A DNA stretch of 64,000 nt from Lumnitzera littorea. Lineage: Eukaryota > Streptophyta > Magnoliopsida > Myrtales > Combretaceae. Every line of letters starts with the position of its first letter. The stretch's first letter is position 1. Below are positions 12,851-24,319 of this stretch, in pieces. The notes under the pieces were generated by a model, which was not told where the DNA came from, searched no databases, and saw only the letters and a program-made list of their open reading frames with translations. A program made the position numbers and the translations under genes. The DNA lies in contig JAMXBB010000009.1 of assembly GCA_024138015.1 (NCBI GenBank), positions 46,344,842-46,408,841 on the forward strand, in the 5' to 3' direction.

Positions 12851-15629
12851 CTTTCTTTTTTAATTTGACTTGTATTGAGCTTAGCCTACTCAAACATAAG
12901 GTAGTCAACAAAATGAACAAAATTTTTAAGCTTTTTTTCCTTTTTCAAAACCCTTATAGATAAGACATATATTCCTTTTCCATTTTTAAGTTGCTAAAAG
13001 ATACCTCTATATTTACTAACCGAGATCAAGCCATACTTTCTTTCTTTAGAAAATATTCAACTTGTTGGTTTATTTTATTTATAAAAATGTTTCACTTTAC
13101 AACTGTTTATTTCTTTTTACTAAAATGTCCTAATTCTATGTATTTTTTTAAGACATTCTAGGAAAAGGCCAATTTTGAAATAAATCAATTTATTGAATTT
13201 CCCTTTTTGTTTCGAAAAAACTATGACAAGTGGTAGGAAAAATTTTCTAAAAAAGTAATGAAAAAGACAAGAAAATGTGCTTACCAACAAAAAGCACATG
13301 TTAAGCGAATATAAAGCCCTAAAAACATCATAATGAAAAAGCGAGTGATAAGAAATAATCAAAGCAATTAAACATATAAATACGCAAATATTTTAATATT
13401 TTTGGATATTTTATTTTTCAAATTTTTCAAATAGCAAATATCATCAACATAAAGAAAACAACATCCAAAACTCACCTAAGGGAGAATATAATATCGATAT
13501 GCTAAATCAAATATAAATTATGAATGAAATCAATATTGCATAAAAATCATGGTTATGGAAATTTATGGTTTTTAATTAATTTTTATATTTTGTAGTTCTT
13601 TTTCTTCCTGGGTTTTCATACATCAAATAAGGCCATATTGTGCAAATAAGCATTCAAAGGCTACCTTAAGGTTCATGTTGATCCAAACATATCTTAAAGC
13701 ATTAATTAAATCAACAAAATCATAGAATTAACACTCTAAAACATTTTTCTTTTAGTTTTATGAAAATTTTAACATTTTTTTTTTTGGTTTTCTAATGATA
13801 ACATGATATATAAAGCATGTAGGATTTATATAATGTCAAAATATTATCAAATCGCATACAAACATGTCAAACTATTTAAGATTATACATGCAGATATTTC
13901 TATCTTTTTATTAATTTACGCAACAAAATTGAGAGCATGAAATATATGAAAGAAGTAATTATACATATACTCACATGTAGCTAAGGGTGGCTAATTGTAG
14001 GCGATCTAATGCTCGTTGATGCAAAGAGGATAGTCAGTCGAAGTCCTCTCGTTATGGGCATTAAAACCACTCACCAGTTTGTATTTGTATAAACCTAAAA
14101 TCTTTCATTAGTTAAATTCGCATAATTGATTGAAATTGACATGGGGTTCAACCATTAAGGCTGGGAAAACACGAACTGAGATTGATTTTAACCATTTTTG
14201 TTGAATGCAGGTTAATTTTAGAGATTGAAACCCAAGGTTTTCAAAAAAATGGGTTCAAACTTATGGATGTTAGCCAAAATGTGAGGGTACATGTGTTTTA
14301 CATTTATATTAAGGTTATCAGAACCCCAACTTGTTCACCAAGCTTGTGTAGATATGGAACCAAAATGTAAATCTTTATTTATACCAATTTTTAATACATT
14401 TTGCCCCTTTAGCTCGATTAGCCCGATTTAATTTCATTTTTGTTCAATTGAATCACGTGGATTATTGTAGGACTCCCCACTCAATTTGCACAATTAGTTT
14501 TGAAAATAAACAAGGAAATCAAGTCCATTGTGGCCAAGATAGGGTGTGTACGCAAGTATATTGAACTTGCCATTTCTATTATGCTTGTTCTGTTCATACT
14601 TGAGGGAAGGAGGAGAAAGAAGAAATCCATATGGGCCTTATGATATCCAACGCGCAGACTTGGCGAAAACCCATGCATGCCCTAAATAAAGAAGAAGAAG
14701 ATTGGCACAATTGCACCTTTAAGAGATCAAGTCCTTGACCTTCTTCAAGCATGATTGCGTCCCTAGCAACTAAACTATGGTTGAGTATTCATTATGGGCC
14801 TAACTCAAATAAGAAAAGTTGGGCCTAATTGAATTAAGCTCCTTAGTTTAAAAAATTGATTTTATCTTATGTACAAGTAATGAGTTTAGTACAGAAAATA
14901 ATTTTCAAAAATTGTTCAATTCGTCAAAATTATGACCTTGGGTTTGTTTACTCTTTCACTTGCACTAAACTTTATTTTTCTTAAACAAGCATATTTAAGT
15001 CCAATTGAAGTCCTATTTGAATCCATGATCCCCTTAATTAAACATTTTCATAGCTTTAAAAATGAGTAAATTGGACTAATCTCCAAAAAAAAAAATTTAC
15101 TTTTAATAAAAACAGTATTTTTCTGCTAAAAGCTCCGATTCAATCAAATTGCATACGCATAATTTGACTTATAAACTGATTTTGACTCCAAAAAATTATT
15201 TGTACCCCTACATAAGATTATTGGACAGTCAAAAACCCACCTTTGTTTTTTTTTTTTTTTTAATTTTTTGTATTTTTTCTAATTCTCTTTTTTTTTTCTA
15301 TCCTTTTTTCCTCAAAATTTTCAATTTTTTCTAGATTTTTTTCTTTTCATATTTTGTATTTTTTTTTAATCTTTGGAACTTTGTAGGTCCTTTCCAAATT
15401 TTTGTAATTTTAAGGACTTTTTTTTTTCTTTTTTAGCTTTTCTTTTTTATTATTTTTTAAGTTAGTTTTTGAACTTTGCAAAGGAAACTTACAAGAGAAA
15501 AAGAGAGTGTTTATAATTACTACTCTTTATGAGAAAGTTTGGTAAAAACTTCATTATAAAGGCAATAGAGACTTCCTATTTTTGCCTTGCTTAGCTTTAA
15601 GTTAAGGGTGTAAGATAACAAATGAAACT
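12851..15629. other. Stretch without gene
   Basis: AT-rich sequence to the right of the integrase relic. It may include the decayed upstream part of that gypsy element, but no RNase H or RT motif was seen. The part from 15240 to 15480 is dominated by T runs on the plus strand. Short ORFs here are low-complexity or frame shadows. Confidence 0.35.
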
Positions 15630-15822
15630 AAACTTGATTCTTATTAGGATACGAGGCGAATGAAATACTTAAGCTTCTGTCTTATTGGATTGTTAGGTAA
15701 CCAAAAGGATTAAATTTACATTTTATTGTGCTACTAGGCAACTAAAAGGCTTAAGCTTATGCCATACGACCAAAAAGCCTTATCTTAATTCTTACTAGCT
15801 ATCAGGCTAACAAAATGAAAGC
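15630..15822. repeat. Minisatellite, about 5 imperfect units of roughly 40 bp
   Basis: Successive units share the pattern of a TTATT/TACTA segment, then TAGG-x-AAC-x-AAAAGG, then TTAA. Examples are TTATTGGATTGTTAGGTAAC near 15692 and GTGCTACTAGGCAACTAAAA near 15729. The units differ by several substitutions and one is shortened. Tandem arrays of this size are often seen in 3' UTRs of plant Tat-lineage retrotransposons, but no element was identified around this one. Confidence 0.6.
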
Positions 15823-16937
15823 TAATGAAGTATAACATGATGGATGGAAATAAATGGAAAATTACAACATAGAAATCATGGAAGCTACTTGAAAGTCGTC
15901 AAAACTTGCTTAGATCTCATGTAGTTCCATTCAATCCACTATGCTAAACATACTATTCCAATTACTATGGTTTTATAATACTATATTCATCATGTTTCTT
16001 TATATTGTCCACTAATTCTCAATATGTCAAAAGCTCATTAGCTCAAAATGATGTGTAAGATACTCTATCGCCTCAAGCTAGTCAAATCAATTAGATGAGT
16101 GAACTCATACAATTGATGACTAGCTAGGTAAGCTTATGATATAGTCCAACAAACCCATGAGCTAACAAAGGCTTAAGATTTCTTAGCTACGTTAAAGTTT
16201 CCTTCTTCCGTAACTTCTAGGCCAACATTTGCCTTGACTCTAACTATTCTCCCATCTTTATTAATACTTAATACTCTTTTATCCATACTATGTTTTTTTA
16301 GCTTAATAGCATCCTTCCGCTTAGGTCGGTTAAGACCATCTAACAATGGTTACACTAATGGGAATCACAATGGAAAAGCTCACTCCTATTCTCTAGCATT
16401 TTAGAACTCATTTAATTTTAAAAATACGTGTGATTAAGGGTCCATATATAGGCATCGACTACGTTCTCCTATCAAGAACAACCTTAATCATGTTTTGGAA
16501 TATACACAACTTATTTCATATAGGCTTCCGTTGATGTAGCTATAAGTAGTAACTCATCCACATTTGCTACAGTAAAGTACCATCCATTGGGTATCTACAA
16601 TCTTGTCACCACAAAATCAATAACTAATACAATAAACAAAAAGGGAACTTTCAAAGGTCTTTAGAAAGGTTCAAAATTTTAAGGCCCTTTTCTTTTTACA
16701 AAAATGACCACTTTGCCTTAATATCGAATTTTAACAAGAGTGCTCAAATTAGGGTTTAAACAATCAAATCAATGTTTTAAAGTGTTAATAAGCCTAAACA
16801 AAACTTAAATTAAAGTTTAGATAAATTAAAACTTAATTAGGTCATTAGGGTTTCCATTGAGAGAAGTTAGTGAAAGATAAATTAAAGGTAGGGACCATGA
16901 TAGCCACTTACAACTCGTTCACTTCACTAAATAGAAT
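15823..16937. other. Stretch without gene
   Basis: No recognised coding sequence or repeat family. Several stretches look like decayed retroelement reverse strand, but no motif was secure. Confidence 0.35.
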
Positions 16938-17655
16938 GGGGAGAGAATGTAATTGGAATTCTTAAAAAAATGTAATAAGGGTGTAATACTTATTACTTTG
17001 TTTAATTGGATTAATAAACAACTTAAAAATAGACACGTAATAGAACTTTAATGACTCAAGTATCCTTGATTCGTTTTCTTTCTCAAGTAATTCTAAAGTA
17101 ATAAGTGATAGAAATCAATTATGGGGGCTAAGGCGATAGTAATGGTTGATAGCAGTTGCAAGAGGTGGTGATGGTGGTGGTCGATGGCGATGGCGGTGGC
17201 GGTGATGGTAACAGTGGTTGATGGTGATGGCGGCGGCAGCGATGGCGATTGTGATGGTAATGGCAGCAGGGTAATAGTGGTGGCAGCAGTGTGATGGTAA
17301 TGGTGTTAATGGTAATGATAGCGGTGACGGTAGGTGGTGGTGATCAGTGGTTGGTGGTTGGTGGTTAGTAGTAGTGATGGCAGTGGTTATAACAGCGGTA
17401 GTGGTGATGATAGTTAGTGGTAGTCGGTAGTAGCAATGACAATGGTGGTAATGGACATCATTAAATTGATACGAGGTTAATTTTAGAAAAAATATGAAAT
17501 TTTGTGAGGAATCATGATTTTTTAGTTGAATTAAGGAATCCTTATAACTTGATTTCATTTAATAAGGATTCTTAAGGTATTGCAATTTGGAGACAAGAAA
17601 CCAAGTAAACACTGTAATAAAGAATAAGAAGAGAACTGAATTCCAATTCCTCCAA
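16938..17655. mobile_element. Candidate MITE or foldback element with a trinucleotide-repeat core
   Basis: The left end has GAATGTAATTGGAATTC followed by TGTAATAAGGGTGTAATACTT. The reverse complement of the right end reads GGAGGAATTGGAATTC followed by TTATTACAGTGTTTACTTGG. The two are imperfect inverted repeats about 70 bp long. The centre is a GGT/GAT/GGC-rich array. A similar arrangement, GGT-rich core plus the same GTGAACACCGTAATAAG subterminal motif, occurs at 53640-53965. Superfamily is not certain, and no clear target-site duplication was found. Confidence 0.45.
17130..17460 (+). repeat. Imperfect trinucleotide minisatellite (GGT/GAT/GGC)
   Basis: A GC-rich island in AT-rich DNA made of GTGATGGTGGTGG-like triplets. 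On the minus strand it reads as a Thr/Pro/His-rich open frame of 147 codons (17115-17558), which is a by-product of the repeat and not a gene. Confidence 0.8.
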
Positions 17656-19115
17656 GTGAACGAGGCAATAGGGTTTCATGCCCACTAACCTCACCACCCC
17701 CTTACCATGCTGTAACCTACCCTACCGCAATGCACGGCACCCCCCACCCTAACCAAAATTCCCTAACACCCAAATCCTCCCTCTCCTCTCCTTTACTTGT
17801 AAAGCTTTCCATCTTTTAATCTAGTTAAATTATCTTGTTTTACTTTGGTATTGAAGTTTATGAAGGCTTTAAGGTTTCCTAATGATGAGGTTAACATGGA
17901 CCTTTACCATTAAGAGTAATTAATCTTTAACCCTATCTTAAGTGAGTTTGGTTTTTTTTAAACTAATCTTCAGGATAAGGTTTTTACTTGAAGATATGAA
18001 AGATTATTAACGAAAAATCCTTTCTAAAAGACCTACTTTAGGCATCATTTACAAGGTAAACTCTTAAACTCTAAGTTAAGGTAAAATGCCTTGGTGATTA
18101 AGGGGGCTAAATAGGTAGCTAAGTAAGTTAACATGCTTAAATGATATCTTAAAGTGTAAAATGGAAGTTTAAATCCCTAATAGGTGGTGCCATAGCATAT
18201 CTTAAGGACTTGTTTGATACTGTGTGAGTTAAATTGATTTAGTAAAATAAATGTGTTGCTTGCATAGCATTTAGTGTCTATAAGTGAAGGATATGAACTT
18301 TGTTGTTGGATGCTTGCACAACGCTTAGATACCATGGCCAATAAGGTTTTATTAAGCTTGAATTTCTATGTTTATTGTGATATTAGACTCATAAACATAC
18401 TAATCACTATTTAGACAAAGTTAGGTTAGCTAAAAGTTAGATTAAAGTAACTTAATGCACGGATGGAACACAGTAAGCATGATGTACCCCCTTACTACTT
18501 TGATGTATGATTTTTACTTGATTTATGTTACAAGCTTAATTATGTAGTTGAAGGGTAATTATCTTGTCAATTTTGGGTTTATGACATGATTTAGATGTTA
18601 GATAACCCATATATATTACCTAATGTGCTTAAATGCTTGTTTCAAATACTTGAGTGAACAAGTTAATTTTTTTTAATTATTTTACTAAAAATCCCAACTT
18701 GTTGATAAAACTTTCATGATTAATCTTCCAAATCAAATAAGTTTCTAGATGATATTCTTGATGATTTTGTGTTTGGATAAGAGATAAGTGTTATATGTCA
18801 CATATATATTAGGTAGTAGGTCTAAAGTTTTGATTTTAGTGATAAAATGTTTGGAACATGTTGGATTTTCAGATTTTTTCAACAAATTTGTAAATTATTG
18901 ATGAGCATGATTGATGCATAAATTAGCCATTGGTTAATTGTGTTATGTTGTAGTGATATTATGTAATATTGGTTAGATTGCAAACTAGTTTTTCAAAACC
19001 AATTTTGTGTTTTCAATTTTTCATAAATTCTTTTGAACCTAAGGTGTGACTAAGTGTTCATATGAATAGTAAAGAAACCTTTTGATCCATTTGAATTATC
19101 AAAATTCGATAAAAA
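17656..19115. other. Stretch without gene, target of the large retrotransposon
   Basis: AT-rich sequence with no recognised coding region. It ends at the insertion site of the 15.7 kb element; the host bases ACACAT at 19115-19120 are repeated after the element. Confidence 0.4.
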
Positions 19116-19615
19116 CACATTGTAAATATCTCATTTTTGCCACTGTTAAGATTCTTTCTTATAGAGCCAGATTTGAAAAAATAAATAAAAGAAAAGAAAA
19201 AAAATTAAAAAAATGAAAAAAATAAACGAAAATTGAAAAAAAATTATAAAAAATAAAGTCTCATATCAAGTTGAGTTGAGTTAAGTCATTTAAGATTAGA
19301 TCGAATAATGGTGTATATTCAATTTAATAAATTATAGATCTTAAATAGTCAGGTTTTATTAAAATATTTTTTTAGACAAATCCAATATAAAGAGGATTTT
19401 TCTTTTATTGAGTTAAATAGATTTAGGAATTATTAAATGGGCTAGCATATATTTTAGGCTAAATTAAAATAAATTAAATCGAGCTCAAGGTAGAAAGTCC
19501 AAATCCATGTAGGGTTTCTAGAAACCAAATTAAATCTTTAATGAATCCAAATCGAGTTTTATCGTATCATCGTATCTTAGATTTATTAAGATAAAAAAGA
19601 TTCAAATTGATGACT

Positions 19616-19624
19616 TATAAATAG
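19616..19624 (+). promoter_or_regulatory. Candidate LTR TATA box
   Basis: TATAAATAG, kept unchanged at the same place in the 3' LTR (32867-32875) although the flanking bases have diverged. About 500 bp from the LTR start, it is a plausible core promoter for the genomic RNA. Not proven. Confidence 0.5.
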
Positions 19625-19729
19625 TAATTCGACTGTAAAGTTTTTATACATTTTCAATATTCACAACACATAACACAATTGCTTACACCTACTACTCTTC
19701 ATGTATACAATTCCCAACATAACACATTT

Positions 19730-20570
19730 TCATAACCAACCATGCTTAACTAGCCCCCACAGTACTACACTCTATCAACCCTCCCACGCTCAACGAGCCC
19801 CTACAGCATACACTCTACTATCCCATATACGCCTATGCACTAACCATACTTGACACTATACAACATTATTGCACATTGCACACGAACACAATCTCTATGC
19901 CCACACACTACTGTACACAACCACACATTATCCACTAAGACACTGCTATAGCATAATAGACGTCCCTCACTATTGCACATTTCACCTAATCACACACACA
20001 TGATTGCAACACAACATGTGTCCTTCACTGTCACACACTATACACGATCACAACATACGTCCTAACCACGCCTGATCATTGTTGCACACACATTCACCTA
20101 ATCACCTACTGACATAGTAACTAACCCATATTGTTTTCACATACTCCAGCAGCACTCCACGCCATAACACAGAGCAGCACTCCACGTACTGACCTGATCA
20201 TACAATATGTCCTCACCATTACCCCAAACACACACTAACCATCACTCACATGATCACTTACTACATACTATTGCACTGCCTCACACAATGCAATGTTGTA
20301 TTGTCTACTACCTCACACACTGCCAAGTAGTACACTATCTACACATGTTGCACTTCCAAGCAACACACATCTAGGCATGTTGACCATGCCGAACACATCT
20401 ATGGCTTGCACTGATGCACATTGAACACATCTATAACTACACTGATTAGCAACACATGAGCACTTACAACCACATATTGTCCACTATCCGCGCATGACTA
20501 ATCACACGACATTTTACAATGTACGTCTATGATCATGATCAATTCACAACATGAACATGTCGATTACGCA
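19730..20570 (+). repeat. CA-rich, G-poor low-complexity region inside the LTR
   Basis: Dense in CACA, CACTA and ACAC words on the plus strand, with a marked lack of G. The counterpart in the 3' LTR is about 32985-33840. Short open frames in it are an effect of the composition. Confidence 0.7.
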
Positions 20571-21578
20571 TGATTCAACCCGTTTAGGTAATTGAAAAAT
20601 TATTTTATTTAGTTATTTATTTTTTAGTCAATTAATTTGTTTTACTAACTTTTTTTAGTGAAGGTTTATTCATAGATTTTAATAATTGTCGTGCCACTTT
20701 GCAATTTTAAAATAATTTGAATTTTTTTGATAAATTTTAGTTAAATTGCACTTTTTTTTAACTAAAATTGTATTTTTTTTTTTTAAGTTGCATATCTTTT
20801 CTTTGAGATTTATATTTTTAGAGAAAATATGTATTTTAGTAGATGTTATATTTAGGATTTAAAAGATAAATTTTTTACACGTAGATTTAAAAAAAAAATC
20901 TAAACTATAGTTTTGAAAAGATTTAGTTAGTTAAGGTTATTTTTTTAAATAGATTCGCAAAATTATATTTTTTTAGGGTTTTTTAAAAAATAATAATTTG
21001 ATAACTAACATAAATTTAACTCGATTTCTTTTTTTTTAAAAAAAAAATCAGCCCATTAAATCTTTTGTTAAAAAAGAACTACATTGGTTTAATCTTAACT
21101 AGCGGGTACCTAGGCATCTCTAGAGTAATCATAAAATAATAAAAATAAAAAGAAAATTTTTCTTTTTTTATAGAATATTCTTAATAAAAAATTATTAAAA
21201 ATTCATCTTAACTACATTTTTGCACATTTGTACATGTTTTAGCATTTTTAGAAAAATATAAAAAAAATAAAAGCTCATTAGTTTTTTTGTTTATTTATTT
21301 TTACATGATGACTTAGTTTTAATAAATTAGCCCTTGAATCTAAGTTTTTTTGTTCAATTTTCTAAAAAATAATTTTTTAGAATATTTATAGACTAGTGGT
21401 TAAATTAGGGTTTTCCTACTTAAAAGAAAACCCTAATTTCATTATTTTACTAGTTTAACTTATTAGCGACTTCAATTTTTTTAAGAAAAATGTTTACTTA
21501 ATTTAATTTTAAGTAATTTATATTAAATAAGTTAAGCTTAATATAAATTAAATTATGGAAAACCGAAATAGGGCTCAA

Positions 21579-22511
21579 TAAAATTAATAACTTCATTAGG
21601 GATGCTAGTGAGCTAGCCATGTGAAATAAAAAAATAGTTAATGGGCTTTCATCTTTTTATTTCTTTTTATCTATATATTGTAATATAGTTGTATTAACTG
21701 GGTTTTAGTGATGTAGGCTTTTAAGAAAAAACCTGGCCCAATGGGCCCGTATTAGGCATTTAAGGGGGGCTTTATTTATTAATAATCATTTGTATGCTTA
21801 GATATGGTTGGACTTGGGCTACCTTAGGAACTTAGGATGAGTTGTCATTGTATAACCCTCATGTCGCTAGAATCTTTATCCTTGCCTAACGATAATAGGC
21901 AAGCATACTTAAGCTTCGATGTAACCTACTAGGTTTTTTTTCCTGAAATCCTTGAAGTTATAGAGCCTGAGACCTATAGACCCTACCTTCTTGTATCATT
22001 CATTTTGGAAAAGGGATAGTCATTTTTTAAATTATTGGAAAAGTCTGATTAATCAGCGGTTAGTTTATTCTTTTTTTCAAGAAAAAAGGGAAATTAAAAA
22101 AATCAGTAACCCTTATATATAAGTGTTTATGAGCTTCATTTCTTTTTTTCTTTAAATCTTATTTTGGATCCACTTATATATAAGGATACTGTTTGACCAC
22201 AAGTTCATAATAATTCATATAATTTATTAATTACCAACCCTTATTACATTACATGCATATGTAGCTTACTGCATTTTTTTTAGATATATTTCGTTTTATT
22301 TTTACTAATGCTTATTTCTATGTGATTATTTTTATTTCTTATATTACATGTATTTTTTTTTTTTTTACATTTTCTTTTAGTGAGCAAAATGCTATGTAAT
22401 TTGAAAAATTGAAGAAGCTGTAAAATTATTAATATCATATATAACCTTATTGTAAATTTAATAGTTTTGTTGTAAATAATTGCATCATTTCATGTTTTAT
22501 ATAATATAGAT
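21579..22511 (+). other. Leader between 5' LTR and ORF1
   Basis: Noncoding 5' untranslated region of about 0.9 kb. No clean tRNA primer-binding site can be read directly after the LTR, where TAAAATTAATAACTTC follows; it has decayed or is of an unusual type. A 15-bp perfect inverted repeat lies at 22111-22185. Confidence 0.6.
22111..22185. repeat. 15-bp perfect inverted repeat in the leader
   Basis: CCTTATATATAAGTG at 22111-22125 is the exact reverse complement of CACTTATATATAAGG at 22171-22185, with a 45-bp loop. Each arm also contains the palindrome CTTATATATAAG. It could form a stem in the genomic RNA or be a tiny insertion; there is no second evidence. Confidence 0.6.
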
Positions 22512-24036
22512 ATGGAAAGTTGCGGTAATATCAATCCCAAGCCCATCCATGATGTCCAACTAGATAAGTACTCTTTTCTCAAGGCTATATTGAAAGATTG
22601 GTTAAATTAGCTTCCACCCACTAAGTAAGATTACATTCGCAAGAAGATTGAGCTGATCATATCTCTCATGCGAATCCAGCTTCATTGGCCTCTAATTCAA
22701 GCCCTTATCTATTATTGGGATAAAAAATCTGCTACTTTTAAGTTCGACCCACATGTGCTAATTCTTACTTTAGAAAAGTACTCCCAACTACTTAGTACTC
22801 TACTTCTCGAAGTAAGCATAACAGTTCTAAATCTCAAAGTCTAGCTTAAGAAAGCCTTCATGAGTTTGTTAGGAGTCAAAAAGGCTACCTTGGCACCTTT
22901 CTTATCTTCAAAGGGCAAGAAATATCTCAGCATCTTAAGACTAGTAGACAAGTATTTAAGCCCAGACACTTATCAAAAACATCGTCAAATCTTTTGTAGG
23001 TGATATGAGTAATGGGTTGAGAAGAGAGTAAATGCCTTTATCGTAGTAGTATTTTGGATAATGTTATTCCCCTTCAAGTGTGATCAAGTCCATTATAGGA
23101 TAGCCAAGCCCAATTTTTAGCTAGCAAATCTTATATACCAGTATTATTGGCAAAGCAATTCAGGACACTCATTTACTTAAGGAAGTAAGGGCATAGGTAC
23201 TTGGCTAACCCTACAATCCTTATTGTATGGTTTCTTGGTCACACACAAGGATATGGAGAGAATCTTTTCAGAGCACCTTTAATTGAACATATGAATCTGA
23301 TTGACAACTTTGCCTGTCACCTTAAGGCACTAGAAGAAGCTTAGTTTAAAGGATGGGTATTAGTCATGAGCAAGATACAACTAGTGGATTTTATGTAGAT
23401 AGCTAAGTGGAGCAACTATACTTGAGCCATCTTAGGGTGCATCGATTATGAAGGGGTCCCTCTCATCAGCATTACGGGTTATACAGGTTATTTCTTAGCT
23501 AGAGTCATCAGACAATTAGGTCCATTTCAAGAGATAGCGTACAAGGATTCCTTAGTAGATGTTACACTGAATTATCAAGATCCTTGCTTACCCACTACTA
23601 CTTTGATTCAACGATTAGTAAAACTTATGAAGCTATGGGAATAGAGGGAAGTCAAGAAGGTGGTGAACATGGGAACCTTAAGGGGTAAAGTCAGAGAATT
23701 CCAAGCTACCAAGCGATTTTTCTATGATTAGCTAAAGAAGACTAGAAAGATCTGATATGAAGCTCCAAACATGTTCAAACATGAGCCATAACTAAAATAC
23801 CTTTCACGTATAAAGTAAGCCTACCGAGACACCATACGGACCAAAGTTAAAGCTAAGTTCCAAGAATGCAAAATAATCATTAAGGATAAAAAATGGAGAA
23901 TGGGAAGTTGCTCAAAGAAAATCAGTTCTTAAGGCGTAAGATTCAAGAAAAAGATGTTATAGTTCGAAGACTTATGAGAGAAGTTGATGAAGCTTATCTT
24001 AGCCAGATTCGTCGGCTTTATAGAGATAGGATTTGA
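22512..24036 (+). pseudogene. ORF1 upstream of gag (DUF7745-like retrotransposon protein), broken
   Basis: An ATG at 22512 opens a frame reading MESCGNINPKP, and broken frames run to a stop at 24034-24036 after SQIRRLYRDRI. Recognisable pieces are a W-P-L-I-x-A-L-x-x-x-W-D segment, then FKFDPHVLILTLEKYSQLL, and later GVPLISITGYTGYFLARVIR and RQLGPFQ. These resemble the plant retrotransposon-associated domain I know as DUF7745; the name is from memory and needs a profile search. Function is unknown. The frame changes twice (0, then +2, then +1 relative to the start) and there are more than ten stops. Position between leader and gag fits the extra ORF1 of Ogre-like elements. Confidence 0.6.
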
Positions 24037-24319
24037 TTTTTTTTTTTTAGAAAGACTAGTTATGAGTTTTTTTTTTTAGTCCATTATATATGTTTGATTT
24101 TATGATTATTAATAAATTTGCAACTTCATGAAAGTTTTTATTAATTGCAGTCTTTTGCTCATTTTTTTTAGTTACCTTTTAAAGAAAAATAAAATAATAT
24201 AAGAAATGAAAAAAAAAACAACAAAAAAAAAACAAAAAAAAACAAAAATTTTAGTTCACAAAAATGTCTAAACTCAAGTCTTTGTAGGATTTTGAAGATA
24301 GTGCCCAAGCAAGTAGACT

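Larger units (their letters stand above)
19121..21578 (+). repeat. 5' LTR of the Tat/Ogre-like element
   Basis: Begins TGTAAATATCTCATTTTTG and ends ATAGGGCTCAA. It matches the 3' LTR along its whole length with many substitutions and small indels. It contains a TATA-like box, a CA-rich middle part (about 19730-20570), and AT-rich homopolymer runs toward its end. The last base is ambiguous by one because the base after CA is A on both sides. Confidence 0.92.

Noticed and set aside
17115..17558. 147-codon minus-strand ORF rich in Thr, His and Pro
   Set aside because: It is the reverse translation of a GGT/GAT trinucleotide array; no domain and no start context.
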